A stretch of DNA of 64,000 bases from Phytohabitans aurantiacus (GCF_027923225.1 NZ_BSDI01000005.1:97031-161030); one strand, 5' to 3'; positions 34,126-44,965 are shown, numbered from the stretch's first letter. The notes: generated from the letters alone by a model not told the origin. Made by a program: numbers and translations.

Positions 34126-35132
34126 ACGGGCCCACGGCGGTCGTCGCCGGCTTGGGCGCGACGGTGCCGCCGCACGTTCTCACCAACGAGATGCTGGCCG
34201 CCCGGTTGGACACCTCCGACGAGTGGATCCGGTCCCGCACCGGTATCCGCAGCCGCCACACCGTCGCGCCCGGCACCGCGACCGGCGACCTGGCGGTCAC
34301 GGCGGGCGCGCGAGCACTCGCCAACGCCGGAATGTCCACGGTCGACATGGTGGTGGTGGCGACCGCGACACCGGACCGGCTCTGCCCGGCCACCGCACCG
34401 GAAGTGGCCAGCCGGCTGGGTCTCGGCCCGGTGCCGGCGTTCGACGTCGCCGCCGTGTGTTCCGGCTTCGTGTACGCGCTCGGCGTGGCCGCGGGGGCCA
34501 TCGCCGGCCGCCTCGCCGGCTCCGTACTCGTGATCGGCGCCGACACGTTCAGCACGATCGTCGACCCGTCCGACCGTACGACGGTGGCGATCTTCGGCGA
34601 CGGAGCCGGCGCCGTGGTGCTGCGGGCCGGCGTACCGGGCGAGGTGGGCGGCCTGCTCGCCTTCGACCTCGGCAGCGACGGCGAACTGGCCGACCTGATA
34701 GCCATCCCGGCCGGCGGGTCGCGGCAGCGCTCCACCGGACCGGCCGACCCGGCCGCGCACTACCTCGCCATGCGGGGGCGGCCGGTGTTCGTCAACGCGG
34801 TCCGGCGGATGGCCGCGTCGGCCCGCGCCGCGCTGGCCGGTACCGGCTGGCAGGCCGCCGCGCTCGACTGGCTCGTCGGCCACCAGGCCAACGTGCGCAT
34901 CCTGCACGCCGTGGCCGACGGGTTGGGCGTGCCGCGCGAGCGGGCGGTCGTGAACATCGACCGGGTCGGCAACACATCCGCCGCGTCGATCCCGCTGGCG
35001 CTCGCGGACGCGGCGGCGGCTGGCGACCTGCGTGCCGGCGATCGCGTACTGCTCACCGCGTTCGGTGCCGGCGCCACCTGGGGCTCGGTGACGCTCACCT
35101 GGCCCGCGCTGCCCGCGGTAGCGACTTTCTAG
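34122..35132 (+). CDS. Beta-ketoacyl-ACP synthase III (KAS III / FabH-like)
   Basis: A 336-residue condensing enzyme with the full Cys-His-Asn triad: Cys113 in AAVCSGFVYAL, His254 in GHQANVRI and Asn284 in GNTSAAS. KAS III joins an acyl-CoA to malonyl-ACP to give beta-ketoacyl-ACP. The dedicated ACP follows 17 bases downstream. The GTG start overlaps the kinase stop. Because no other fatty-acid enzymes are in the operon, the product would stay at the beta-keto stage, which suits an AvrD-type reaction (inference). Confidence 0.92.
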   Translation: MNGPTAVVAGLGATVPPHVLTNEMLAARLDTSDEWIRSRTGIRSRHTVAPGTATGDLAVTAGARALANAGMSTVDMVVVATATPDRLCPATAPEVASRLGLGPVPAFDVAAVCSGFVYALGVAAGAIAGRLAGSVLVIGADTFSTIVDPSDRTTVAIFGDGAGAVVLRAGVPGEVGGLLAFDLGSDGELADLIAIPAGGSRQRSTGPADPAAHYLAMRGRPVFVNAVRRMAASARAALAGTGWQAAALDWLVGHQANVRILHAVADGLGVPRERAVVNIDRVGNTSAASIPLALADAAAAGDLRAGDRVLLTAFGAGATWGSVTLTWPALPAVATF

Positions 35133-35149
35133 ACAAGGAGAAACGAGAG

Positions 35150-35395
35150 ATGCGAGAGATGACCGACGAGATCGCCCGGATCATGGTGGACGTGTTCGGC
35201 GTGCCACCGGGCCGGGTGGGTGCCGCCACCGCGTTCACCGAGTTGGAGGCGGACTCGCTCACCCTGGCCGAGCTGACCCTCCTGCTGGAGCAGCGGTACG
35301 GCGTACCGGTCGCGGACGGCGACCTCCGGCCGGAGCACACGGTGTCCGACGTCGCCGCGCTGCTGCGCGACAAGGGCGCGGCGGGAGGGCGGTGA
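35150..35395 (+). CDS. Acyl carrier protein
   Basis: An 81-residue stand-alone ACP. The phosphopantetheine site is Ser36 in LEADSLTLAEL; helices fit the four-helix ACP fold. AAGGAG lies nine bases before ATG 35150; an in-frame ATG at 35159 is an alternative. Flanked by the KAS III and the FAD monooxygenase, it is the likely chain carrier for this operon. Confidence 0.92.
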   Translation: MREMTDEIARIMVDVFGVPPGRVGAATAFTELEADSLTLAELTLLLEQRYGVPVADGDLRPEHTVSDVAALLRDKGAAGGR

Positions 35396-35396
35396 G

Positions 35397-36893
35397 ATGT
35401 CGACGTCCATACAGGTACTCGTCGTCGGCGCCGGCCCGGTCGGCACGGTGCTCGCCTGCGAGCTGACCCAGCAGGGCGTGCGGGTGCGGCTGATAGACCG
35501 GGACGAACGGGCCGGACCGGCCGACCCGCACTCCCGAGCCATCCTGGTCTGGCCGCGCAGCCTGGAGGTACTGCGCCGAATCGGTGCCAGCGAGGCGCTG
35601 GTGGCGGCCGGCCATCGCAGCTCCGGGGTGCGCTACTACTCCGGCGGGCGCCTGCTCGGTACGGCGGATCTCGGCACGCTCGCCGACTCCCCGTACCCGT
35701 TCGTGCTGGCCCTGCCGCAGTCGCGGACCGAGCAGGTGCTGCGGCGGCGCCTCGCCGAGCTGGGCGGTGCCGTCGAGCACGGCGTGACGCTCGTCGACCT
35801 CGACGACACCGGTGAGCGACCCGTGGCGACGCTGCGGCACGCCGACGGCACCATCGAGCGGGCGACCGCCGACTACGTGGTCGGCGCGGACGGGCCGGCG
35901 AGCGCCGTGCGCACCCTGCTCGGCATCCGCTTCGACGGCGACCCGGTCGACGTCACGTACGCCATCGGCGACGTCGTCGTGGGCGGCCCGGCACCGGCCG
36001 ACCTCCAGTACTACTACTCCCGGCACGGGGTCGTGGCGCTGGTGCCGCTGGGCGGCGGCCGGTTCCGGATCGCGGCGAACGTGCCGCACCGCGACGTGGC
36101 GGACGGCCCGCCGCCGCGCGAGCTGCTCCAGCGGATCCTCGACGAGCGCGCCCGGGTGCCGCTGACCATCACGGATCTACTGTGGACCCGGTCGTTCCGG
36201 CCCCGGCTCGGCCTCGCCGAGACGTTCCAGAAAGGACGGTGCTTCCTCGCCGGCGACGCGGCACACGTGATCAGCCCGGCCGGCGGCCAGGGCATGAACG
36301 TCGGGTTCCAGGACGCGGTCAACCTCGGCTGGCGCCTCGGCGGCGTGCTGCGGGGGCGGCTGCCGGCCACCGCGCTGTCCGGTTACGACCCGGAGCGCCG
36401 GGCGGCGGCCGCCCGCATGTCGCGCACCTCGGCGGCTCAGGCCCGGTTCGCGCTCCAGCGCGGCACGGCACGGATCGCCCTGCGGGACGCCGCGTTCATC
36501 GCCGGGCGGGCCGCCGGACTCGTGCGGCGGATCCTGGTGCCGCTGCTGAGCCAGACCGACGTCCACTATGGCTCCGCCGGCACCCACCCGCTCGCGTGGC
36601 GGCGCGGACCGGTACAGCCCGGACAGCGGGTGCCGCTCGCGGGAATGCCGCCGCTGGCCCCGTACGCGTTCACCATGCTGCTGTGGCCCGGCAGCCGTAC
36701 GCCCACCGGGTGGGCGGCCGCGGTGGCGCGGCTACGGAGCAAAGCCCCAGCGGACATGCCCGTCCACGACCTGTCCGCGACGGCCGGACGGGCTCGGCGG
36801 GCACTGCGGCGGGCGCTGGGCGCGCGGCCCCGCGTGGCCGTGGTCCGCCCCGACGGTCACCTGAGCCGCCTGACACCCCTGCACACCACCTAA
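35397..36893 (+). CDS. FAD-dependent monooxygenase (PHBH-like, aromatic hydroxylase type)
   Basis: A 498-residue class A flavoprotein monooxygenase. N-terminal dinucleotide fold VVGAGPVGTVLA, the DG motif VVGADGPASAVR near residue 165, and the FAD motif FLAGDAAHVISPAGGQGMN near 285, followed by a C-terminal thioredoxin-like tail of about 120 residues typical of polyketide and phenol hydroxylases. Starts one base after the ACP stop, with GGGAGGG upstream. Likely hydroxylates or Baeyer-Villiger-oxidises the pathway intermediate (inference). Confidence 0.9.
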   Translation: MSTSIQVLVVGAGPVGTVLACELTQQGVRVRLIDRDERAGPADPHSRAILVWPRSLEVLRRIGASEALVAAGHRSSGVRYYSGGRLLGTADLGTLADSPYPFVLALPQSRTEQVLRRRLAELGGAVEHGVTLVDLDDTGERPVATLRHADGTIERATADYVVGADGPASAVRTLLGIRFDGDPVDVTYAIGDVVVGGPAPADLQYYYSRHGVVALVPLGGGRFRIAANVPHRDVADGPPPRELLQRILDERARVPLTITDLLWTRSFRPRLGLAETFQKGRCFLAGDAAHVISPAGGQGMNVGFQDAVNLGWRLGGVLRGRLPATALSGYDPERRAAAARMSRTSAAQARFALQRGTARIALRDAAFIAGRAAGLVRRILVPLLSQTDVHYGSAGTHPLAWRRGPVQPGQRVPLAGMPPLAPYAFTMLLWPGSRTPTGWAAAVARLRSKAPADMPVHDLSATAGRARRALRRALGARPRVAVVRPDGHLSRLTPLHTT

Positions 36894-36909
36894 TCGATTG
36901 GAGAAGATC

Positions 36910-37317
36910 ATGACAACCACGATGAGCCCCGCCGCGGCGGTCGCCGCCGAGTTCTTCCGCCGCTTCGGCGCCGGCGACTTCGACGGCGTACTGGAGCTGT
37001 TCGCCGACAACGTCGACTGGGACGTGCCCGGCGCGCCCGAGGTGCCCTGGACCGGCCGCCGGCGCACCCGTGCCGACATCCGGGCGTTCCTGTCCACAGT
37101 GGCCGCCGAGGTCCGCACCCGCGAGTTCACCGTCGACCGGGTACTGGCCGACGGCGAGCACGGCGTGGCCCTTGGCCGGTTCACCCACGAGGTACTCCGC
37201 ACGGGCCGGGCGTTCTCCTGCGGCTTCGCGCTCCACATCCACGTACGCGACGGCCGCATCGACCTGTACCACATGTTCGAAGACAGCGCCGCGGTAGCAG
37301 CCGCGTACCGGCCCTAA
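36910..37317 (+). CDS. SnoaL/NTF2-like protein
   Basis: A 135-residue single-domain protein with the NTF2 cone fold pattern: FFRRFGAGDFDGVLELFADNVDWDVPG and a C-terminal DLYHMFEDSAAV. SnoaL-like proteins in biosynthetic operons act as cyclases, hydratases or isomerases. ATG 36910 follows GGAG six bases away; a TTG at 36898 is less likely. It is the last gene of the operon and is followed by a strong hairpin. Confidence 0.85.
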   Translation: MTTTMSPAAAVAAEFFRRFGAGDFDGVLELFADNVDWDVPGAPEVPWTGRRRTRADIRAFLSTVAAEVRTREFTVDRVLADGEHGVALGRFTHEVLRTGRAFSCGFALHIHVRDGRIDLYHMFEDSAAVAAAYRP

Positions 37318-37320
37318 CCA

Positions 37321-37374
37321 GTGATCAGGGCGTCCCTCAAGTCGTTAGGGCAGCTTGAGGGACGCCCTGATCAC
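37321..37374. terminator. Strong hairpin terminator with perfect 21-bp stem
   Basis: Arms at 37321-37341 and 37354-37374 are perfect reverse complements over 21 bases (core AGGGCGTCCCTCAAG) around a 12-base loop. It begins four bases after the SnoaL-like gene stop. Same arm core as hairpins at 27687 and 39781. Confidence 0.85.
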
Positions 37375-37490
37375 GGCAGGGGGTCACCGCGTGCCGCAAC
37401 AGCGGGGCGATCCGCGGCACCCGCGACGCCCCCGCGCCCAAAGGTGACGTGCCGTATGCTGCGCCGGGCGCCTTCTACGGGGGGATCAAC

Positions 37491-38405
37491 ATGCGGCGAC
37501 GGCTCGGTGTGACGATGGCGTGCGCGCTGGTCGCGGCGCTCCTGGCAGGGTGCGGCAATCCGGCCGGTGTCGACGGCGACCTGGCCGACGACTGGAGCAC
37601 CCTCCCGGAACCACGCCTTTACATGCCGGCCGCGAACACCTGCCACTCCGGCCTCTCGCAGGTCTTCTACAAGCTTCACACGACGATCGACCTCTACAAG
37701 CCGCTGGACTGCGGCGCGTCGCATGGCGGCGAGACCGTACACATCGGACAGCTCACAGGCGCCGATGCCGCCCCTTCCAAGCCCCCAGCGCCGGGTTCTC
37801 CGACGGTCCGCAAGGCCCACGCGGAGTGCGGCGCCAAGGCGACGGAGTTTCTGGGCGCGGACTGGCGCGGAGCCCGCCTGCGACTGTGGGTGATGTTCCC
37901 AGCCGTGGACGGATGGTCAGGCGGTGCGCGTTGGTTCCGGTGCGACCTCTCCGAGACCCAGTCGCTCGACTCACCCGGAAACCTCGTCGCTCGCACCGGC
38001 AGCCTGCGGGACGCGCTGAAGTCCGCGTCACCGATCGCGTACACCTGCTTCAACCCGGTCATGATGAAGGGCACCGACGCGGTCGACACGATGACACCGG
38101 TCTCCTGTACGAGCGCGCACCGCGCCGAGTTCGTGGGAATCTGGACCGCGCCCGACACCCCGTACACCGACTATCTGCGCAACTCGGCGCGCACGCACAC
38201 CGGGTGCCGCGGTGTGCTGGCGGCCTACGCCAAGGTGCCCAACGACTCCAACATCGAATTCCGCTCCGGCACCATCTATTACAGCCCCGAGGCCGACGCG
38301 TGGGCCAATGGCGACCGAGGTGTCCGCTGCTTCCTCTGGTACGACGACAATGATCTAAAGCGCTCGATCAAGAACGCCGGCCCCGGCGCGCTACCCGTCC
38401 GCTGA
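37491..38405 (+). CDS. Septum-formation-family lipoprotein
   Basis: A 304-residue lipoprotein: signal peptide with lipobox LLAGCG (Cys about 22) and an extracellular body with paired cysteines in contexts such as YKPLDCGASHGGETV and ITYTC-like repeats (AYTCFNP, PVSCTSAHRAEFVG), which match the actinobacterial septum-formation domain repeated twice. I start at ATG 37491 after GGGGGG; a start at 37449 would bury the signal peptide. Possible role at the cell envelope; none demonstrated. Confidence 0.75.
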   Translation: MRRRLGVTMACALVAALLAGCGNPAGVDGDLADDWSTLPEPRLYMPAANTCHSGLSQVFYKLHTTIDLYKPLDCGASHGGETVHIGQLTGADAAPSKPPAPGSPTVRKAHAECGAKATEFLGADWRGARLRLWVMFPAVDGWSGGARWFRCDLSETQSLDSPGNLVARTGSLRDALKSASPIAYTCFNPVMMKGTDAVDTMTPVSCTSAHRAEFVGIWTAPDTPYTDYLRNSARTHTGCRGVLAAYAKVPNDSNIEFRSGTIYYSPEADAWANGDRGVRCFLWYDDNDLKRSIKNAGPGALPVR

Positions 38406-38599
38406 AGCTATGCGAAGACGAGCAGTACTGAAAGAGTCGTAAACAGCACCGAGGATGATAGCGGCTACGTCTCGTCGCGGGCGGGTAGCCGGCGGTGTAT
38501 CAAGATTCACTCAAGATCGGCTTCTCGGCTCGACATCCCCGTGCTGCTCCTCCACCATCGGTCGGGCGGCCACAGTGGACATCCTGGGGAGGACGGAGC

Positions 38600-39748
38600 G
38601 TGTCAATCACACGACGAGCGGCGCTGTTCGGAGTACTGGCCACGACGCTGGTCGCGTCCGGCTCGGTCGCGGCGGCCCCCGCCGGTGCGGCGGCGACCGC
38701 GGGCCAGGCGCGTGCGTGGGGCTACAACTGGCACGGCCAGCTCGGCGACGCCAGCGAGGTGGACCAGCGCCGGCCGGTCGCCGTACCGGACGTGACCGAC
38801 GCCGTCGCGCTGGCCGGTGGATACGACCACACTCTCGCGTTGCGGGCCGACGGCACGGTCTGGGCGTGGGGCTCGAACGACCAGAGCCAGATCGGCGACG
38901 GTACGCCCAACGACCGGCTGCGCCCGAAGCGCGTGCCGGGGCTCACCGGCATCGTGGCCATCGCGGCCGGCGCGTACCACAGCATGGCGTTGAACTCGAA
39001 CGGCGTCGTGTACGCCTGGGGCGACAACCACTTCGGCCAGGTCGGCAACGGCCAGGAGTACGACCAGAACACGCCGGTGCCGGTCGTCTTCGGCGCGGTC
39101 GCCATCGCGGCGGGCGACAACCACAGCATGGCGCTCTACGCGGGCGGCACCATCGCGGCCTGGGGCGCCAACAACGTCGGCCAGCTCGGCGACGGTACCG
39201 TCGAGGAGAGGCGCACGCCGGTCGGCGTGGCCAACGTGTGGAACGCGGTCGCGATCGCGGGTGGCGGCGGGCACAGCCTCGCCGTCGACACCGGCGGCCT
39301 CGTGTACTCGTGGGGCTACAACGCGCAGGGCCAGCTCGGCGACGGCTCCACGGACAACCGGCCCACCGCGGCCCACGTTTCCGGCCTGTCCAATGTGGTC
39401 AGCGTCGACGCGGGCGGTCACCACAGCATCGCCCTGCGCGCGGACGGCACCGTGGCCACCTTCGGCCACAATGGAGACGGGCAGATCGGCGACGGCACCA
39501 CCGTCCAGCGGGACACCCCGGTGACGGTGCCGAACCTCGCGGGCGTGAAGGCGATCGCGGCCGGCTACGGGCACAACACGGCGCTGCTCCAGGGCGGCAC
39601 CGCGGTCAGCTGGGGATGGAACCAGTACGGCGCCCTGGGCGACGGCACCGCGACCAACCGCAGGTCTCCGGTGGCGGTGAGCGGCCTGACCGGCGTAGCG
39701 GCGATCGGCGCCGGCTACCAGCACAGCCTGGCCGTCACGACGAACTGA
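38600..39748 (+). CDS. Secreted RCC1-repeat beta-propeller protein
   Basis: A 382-residue exported protein. Signal peptide with TRRAALF (possibly Tat-compatible) and cleavage after about residue 32. The rest is a run of about seven RCC1 repeats, each containing a variant of AWGxNxxGQLGDGT and a GGxHSxAL block, forming a complete propeller. GTG 38600 follows GGGGAGG. No extra catalytic domain. A surface ligand-binding role is usual for such proteins but unproven. Confidence 0.88.
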   Translation: MSITRRAALFGVLATTLVASGSVAAAPAGAAATAGQARAWGYNWHGQLGDASEVDQRRPVAVPDVTDAVALAGGYDHTLALRADGTVWAWGSNDQSQIGDGTPNDRLRPKRVPGLTGIVAIAAGAYHSMALNSNGVVYAWGDNHFGQVGNGQEYDQNTPVPVVFGAVAIAAGDNHSMALYAGGTIAAWGANNVGQLGDGTVEERRTPVGVANVWNAVAIAGGGGHSLAVDTGGLVYSWGYNAQGQLGDGSTDNRPTAAHVSGLSNVVSVDAGGHHSIALRADGTVATFGHNGDGQIGDGTTVQRDTPVTVPNLAGVKAIAAGYGHNTALLQGGTAVSWGWNQYGALGDGTATNRRSPVAVSGLTGVAAIGAGYQHSLAVTTN

Positions 39749-39780
39749 GCCGTCACACGAGCTAAATTCCTCACCCCCCG

Positions 39781-39818
39781 GTCAGGGCGTCCCGCAAGTC
39801 GCGGCGGGACGCCCTGAC
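39781..39818. terminator. Bidirectional hairpin terminator, GGGCGTCCC family
   Basis: GTCAGGGCGTCCCGC (39781-39795) and its exact reverse complement (39804-39818) around an 8-base loop, between convergent genes ending at 39748 and 39830. Confidence 0.8.
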
Positions 39819-39829
39819 TCCTTTGGGTA

Positions 39830-40801
39830 CTACTTGTAGAGAACCGCCTGGATCTCCGGCGAGTCGATGTTCGTCTTGTCGTACCAGTAGAAGCCGGTGT
39901 CGATGGTCTTCGGCAGGGTCTGGCCGTTGATCGCCTCGACCGCCGCCTTGACCAGAGCCGCACCCATGCCGACCGGGTTCTGCGTGATGGCACCCGCCTC
40001 GGTGCCGTTCTTGATGGCGTCGATCTGGGCCTGTCCGGAGTCGAAGCCGACCACCGCGACGCCCGACTTGCCGGCCTCCTCGATGCCCTTGATCACGCCG
40101 ATGGCCGAGCCCTCGTTGGCGCCGTAGATCCCCTTGATGTCGGGGTTGGCGCGCAGGATCGACTTGGTGATGTCGGCCGACTTCGCCTGGTCACCACCGC
40201 CGTACTGGGCCGGCAGCACCTGGATACCGGGTGCGTTGGCCTTCATCCAGTCCAGGAAGCCGTCGCGCCGGTCCCGGCCGGTGACGCTGGTCTGGTCGTG
40301 CACCACCAGGGCCACCTTGCCTGAGCCGCCGATCAGCTCGGACAGGTGCTTGGCGGCCTCGCCGGCGGCCGCCTTGTTGTCGGTCGCGGCGGTGGTCAGC
40401 GGTACGTCACTGTCCACACCGGAGTCGAAGGCGATCACCGGGATGTTGGCGGACTTGGCCTGCTCCATCAGCGGCGCGGCGGCCTTGCTGTCCAGCGCGG
40501 CGAAGCCGATCGCGTCGGGCTTCTTGGCCAGCGCGTTGGTGAGCATCGTCGTCTGCGCCTCGATGTCGGCCTCGGTGGCGGGCCCCTCGAACGTGATGCG
40601 CACGTTCTGCTTGGCCGCCTCGTCCTCGGCGCCCTTCTTGACCGCCTGCCAGAACTGGTGCTGGAAGCCCTTGGAGACGATCGCGATGTACTTCTGGCCG
40701 CCGCCGCTGCCGGTACCGCTGTCGCCGTCGTCCCCGCAGCCGGCGGCGACGATGGCGATGGTGGCGGCGGCAATGGCTGCGAGAATTCGATTTCTTTTCA
40801 T
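39830..40801 (-). CDS. Sugar ABC transporter substrate-binding lipoprotein
   Basis: A 323-residue periplasmic-binding-protein type 1 (RbsB-like) lipoprotein with lipobox IVAAGCG. Conserved pentose/hexose-binding features: PDAIGFAALDSKAAAPL, VIAFDSGVDSD, GRDRRDGFLDW and GFDSGQAQIDAI. It is the last gene of the fucD operon, 33 bases after the permease gene; placing the binding protein last is unusual. Substrate by context: L-fucose or a related 6-deoxy sugar or sugar acid. Confidence 0.9.
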   Translation of the reverse strand: MKRNRILAAIAAATIAIVAAGCGDDGDSGTGSGGGQKYIAIVSKGFQHQFWQAVKKGAEDEAAKQNVRITFEGPATEADIEAQTTMLTNALAKKPDAIGFAALDSKAAAPLMEQAKSANIPVIAFDSGVDSDVPLTTAATDNKAAAGEAAKHLSELIGGSGKVALVVHDQTSVTGRDRRDGFLDWMKANAPGIQVLPAQYGGGDQAKSADITKSILRANPDIKGIYGANEGSAIGVIKGIEEAGKSGVAVVGFDSGQAQIDAIKNGTEAGAITQNPVGMGAALVKAAVEAINGQTLPKTIDTGFYWYDKTNIDSPEIQAVLYK

Positions 40802-40834
40802 GATGGGTGCTCCCTTGTGCCGTGGGTGGTCACG

Positions 40835-41836
40835 TCAGGCTTCCTTCTTGCGCACCATGTCGGCGTAGACGGCGACGAGGATGACCAGGCCGAGGATGAC
40901 GTTCTGCCACTCCTGCGGGATGGACATGATCTGGAGGCCGTTGTTGAGGACCGAGATGATGAGGGCGCCGATCACGGTGCCGATGATCGAGCCTTTGCCG
41001 CCGGCCAGCGAGGTGCCGCCGATGACGACGGCGGCGATGGCCTGGAGCTCGTAGCCCATGCCGGTGGCCGGCTGGGCGGAGCCGAGACGCGCCGAGATCA
41101 TCACACCGGCGAGGCCGGTGAACAGGCCGGCCAGCGTGTAGATGACGATCTTCCAGCGCCGCACGTCGATGCCGGACAGCGCGGTCGCGGCCTCGTTGCT
41201 GCCGATGGAGTACGTGTACCGGCCGAGCAGGGTCTTGCTCAGCAGGAAGCCCGCGATCACCGCGGCGGCGAGCAGTACCAGTACGGCGTTGGGGATGTTC
41301 AGCGCGGGGATCAGCTCGCCGGTCGAGATCTTGATGTACCCGGGGTTGTCGGTGAAGTAGATCGGCGTGCTGTTGGAGATCACCAGGGCGAGCCCCTGCG
41401 CCACCAGCATCATCGCCAGGGTCGCGATGAACGGCGGCAGCTTCAGCACCGCGACGTTGAGGCCGTTGACGAGACCGATCAGGCCGCCGAACAGGATCGC
41501 CAGCGGCACACCGATGATCACGGGCAGGCCGGCGTTGACGATGAACACGCCGGACATGACCGCGCACAGCGCCATGCCGGTGCCGATCGAGAGGTCGATG
41601 CCGCCGGTGATGATGACGAACGTCGTACCCAGCGCGAGCGTGCCGATCACGACGGTGCTGAACAGGATGTTGATGACGTTGGAGTACGTCGGGAAGGCCG
41701 AGTTCGCGAACGAGAAGAACGTGAAGATCACGATCAGGCTCGCGAACGCCAGCAGCTGTTGAAGGCGGTTCTTGGCGGCGGCGATCCAGGCGGCCCGGTC
41801 GGTGGCGCCTTCCGCGCGGGTGAGCAGGGACGTCAT
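40835..41836 (-). CDS. Sugar ABC transporter permease (RbsC-like)
   Basis: A 333-residue inner-membrane permease with about ten helices. Family landmarks: IITGGIDLSIGTGMALC, PPFIATLAMMLVAQGLAL and the coupling region near SAQPATGMGYELQAIAAVVIGG. One base separates it from the upstream ATPase gene. Works with the adjacent ATPase and lipoprotein. Confidence 0.93.
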   Translation of the reverse strand: MTSLLTRAEGATDRAAWIAAAKNRLQQLLAFASLIVIFTFFSFANSAFPTYSNVINILFSTVVIGTLALGTTFVIITGGIDLSIGTGMALCAVMSGVFIVNAGLPVIIGVPLAILFGGLIGLVNGLNVAVLKLPPFIATLAMMLVAQGLALVISNSTPIYFTDNPGYIKISTGELIPALNIPNAVLVLLAAAVIAGFLLSKTLLGRYTYSIGSNEAATALSGIDVRRWKIVIYTLAGLFTGLAGVMISARLGSAQPATGMGYELQAIAAVVIGGTSLAGGKGSIIGTVIGALIISVLNNGLQIMSIPQEWQNVILGLVILVAVYADMVRKKEA

Positions 41837-41837
41837 C

Positions 41838-43396
<1,559 letters not shown>

Positions 43397-43400
<4 letters not shown>

Positions 43401-44692
43401 CCCGCCGCCCTCCCCTCGACGAACCGGTACCGTTCGATCGACTCCCGCAGCATCTCCGCGCCCGCACCCGGCGAAACCGGTGTCACGTAGTTGCCGTCCC
43501 GGATCACCACCGGATCGACGAAGTGCTCGTGCAGGTGGTCCACGTACTCGATCATGCGGTCGTGGAGGGTGCCGGAGACGGCCACGTAGTCGAACATCGA
43601 CAGGTGCTGGACCAGCTCGCACAGGCCGACGCCGCCGGCGTGCGGGCACACCCGCACCCCGAACTTCGCGGCCAGCAGGAGCATCGCGACGTTCTCGTTG
43701 ACTCCGGAGACCCGGGTGGCGTCGATCTGCAGTACGCCGAGCGCGCGCGCTTGCAGGAACTGCTTGGCCAGTACCCGATTGGCCATGTGCTCGCCGGTCG
43801 CGACCGGGATCGGCGCGATGGCGCGGGCGATGGCGGCGTGCCCCAGCACGTCGTCGGGGCTGGTGGGCTCCTCGACCCAGGCCACGTCGTACGGCGCGAG
43901 CGCGCCCACCCAGTCGATAGCGTCGGCCACGTCCCAGCGCTGGTTGGCGTCGACCGCGATCCGCACGTCCGGCCCGACGACCTCGCGGGCGATCCGCAGC
44001 CGGCGGATATCGTCGTCGCGGTCGCCGCCGACCTTGAGCTTGATCTGGCCGAACCCGCTGTCGACCGCCTCCCGGCACAGCCGTGCGAGCTTCTCGTCGT
44101 CGTACCCGAGCCAGCCCGGCGTGGTCGTGTAGGCCGGGTACCCGGTGCGCAGCAGCTCTGCCTCGCGCGCCTCGCGACCGTCGCGCGCGTCCTCGAGGAT
44201 CTTCAGCGCCTCGGCAGGCGTGAGGGCGTCGGTGAGGTACCGGAAGTCGACCAGGTCGACGATCTCGGCCGGCGTCATCCTGGCCAGCAGCTGCCACAGC
44301 GGCAGGCCGGCCCGCTTGGCCTTGAGGTCCCACAGCGCGTTGACGACCGCGCCGACGGCCATGTGCATCACCCCCTTCTCCGGCCCGAGCCAGCGCAGCT
44401 GGGAGTCGTGCACCAGCTCGCGCCAGAGCCCGCCGAGGTCGTCGAGGATGGCCTCGACGTCACGCCCGACGAGGTACGGGGCGAGGCTGCGGATGGCGGC
44501 GACCTGCACGTCGTTGCCGCGGCCAATGGTGAAGACGAAGCCGTGCCCGGCCAGCCCGTCGTCAGCGTCGGTCCGCAGCCGCACGTAGGCGGCCGAATAG
44601 TCCGGATCAGGGTTCATCGCGTCCGAGCCATCCAATGACTGGGACGTGGGAAACCGGACGTCGTCGGTTTCCAGGGCGACAATGTGGCTCAC
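43397..44692 (-). CDS. fucD: L-fuconate dehydratase
   Basis: A 431-residue enolase-superfamily enzyme that converts L-fuconate to 2-keto-3-deoxy-L-fuconate. Catalytic and metal residues fall where they do in the Xanthomonas enzyme: Lys218/Lys220 in IKLKVG, Asp248 in VDANQRWD, Glu274 in VEEPTSPDD, Glu301 in TGEHMANR and His351 in CPHAGGVGLCEL. The C-terminal DRMIEYVDHLHEHF is also typical. GTG start at 44692, seven bases after GGGAGGAG. It is the first gene of an operon with a sugar ABC importer and has a palindromic operator upstream. Other fucose-pathway enzymes are not in the window. Confidence 0.93.
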
Positions 44693-44736
44693 CAGGCAGC
44701 TCCTCCCGCAAGAATGCGGTGATGTTGCCGGACGCT

Positions 44737-44751
44737 AGACATCCGATGTCT
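44737..44751. promoter_or_regulatory. Palindromic operator upstream of the fucD operon
   Basis: AGACATCCGATGTCT is a perfect palindrome around a central C, 45 bases before the fucD start. Half-sites CGGATGTCT at 44817-44825 and CGGATGTT at 44903-44910 lie further upstream, spaced about 80 bases. Such a palindrome suits a GntR- or LacI-type repressor; no regulator gene of either type is nearby. Confidence 0.6.
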
Positions 44752-44953
44752 GTCCTGTCAAGATACCTAACCAAAGTTGTTACGCGGCTGTTGAACTGCG
44801 ATGACAAGCAAGGGGTCGGATGTCTAGGGGGCGAGTGATGTCTCTTCGCGCTCTATACCACGAAGGGAGATTCCCGACCATCCCGTCATACCGCGAATAG
44901 GTCGGATGTTCCGCGCCCCTGGGAGCCGGGCGACGGCATGTCGCCACGCCACC

Positions 44954-44959
44954 TACAGT
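44954..44959 (+). promoter_or_regulatory. Putative -10 box of the phosphotransferase gene
   Basis: TACAGT ends six bases before the GTG at 44966, with no ribosome site between, which is the arrangement expected for a leaderless transcript. No clear -35 element. Confidence 0.4.
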
Positions 44960-44965
44960 GGCGTC

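Noticed and set aside
38454..39765. Plus-strand frame of 436 codons and a minus-strand frame over the RCC1 gene
   Set aside because: Shadows of the repeat-containing RCC1 gene, which has a clear signal peptide and ribosome site in another frame.
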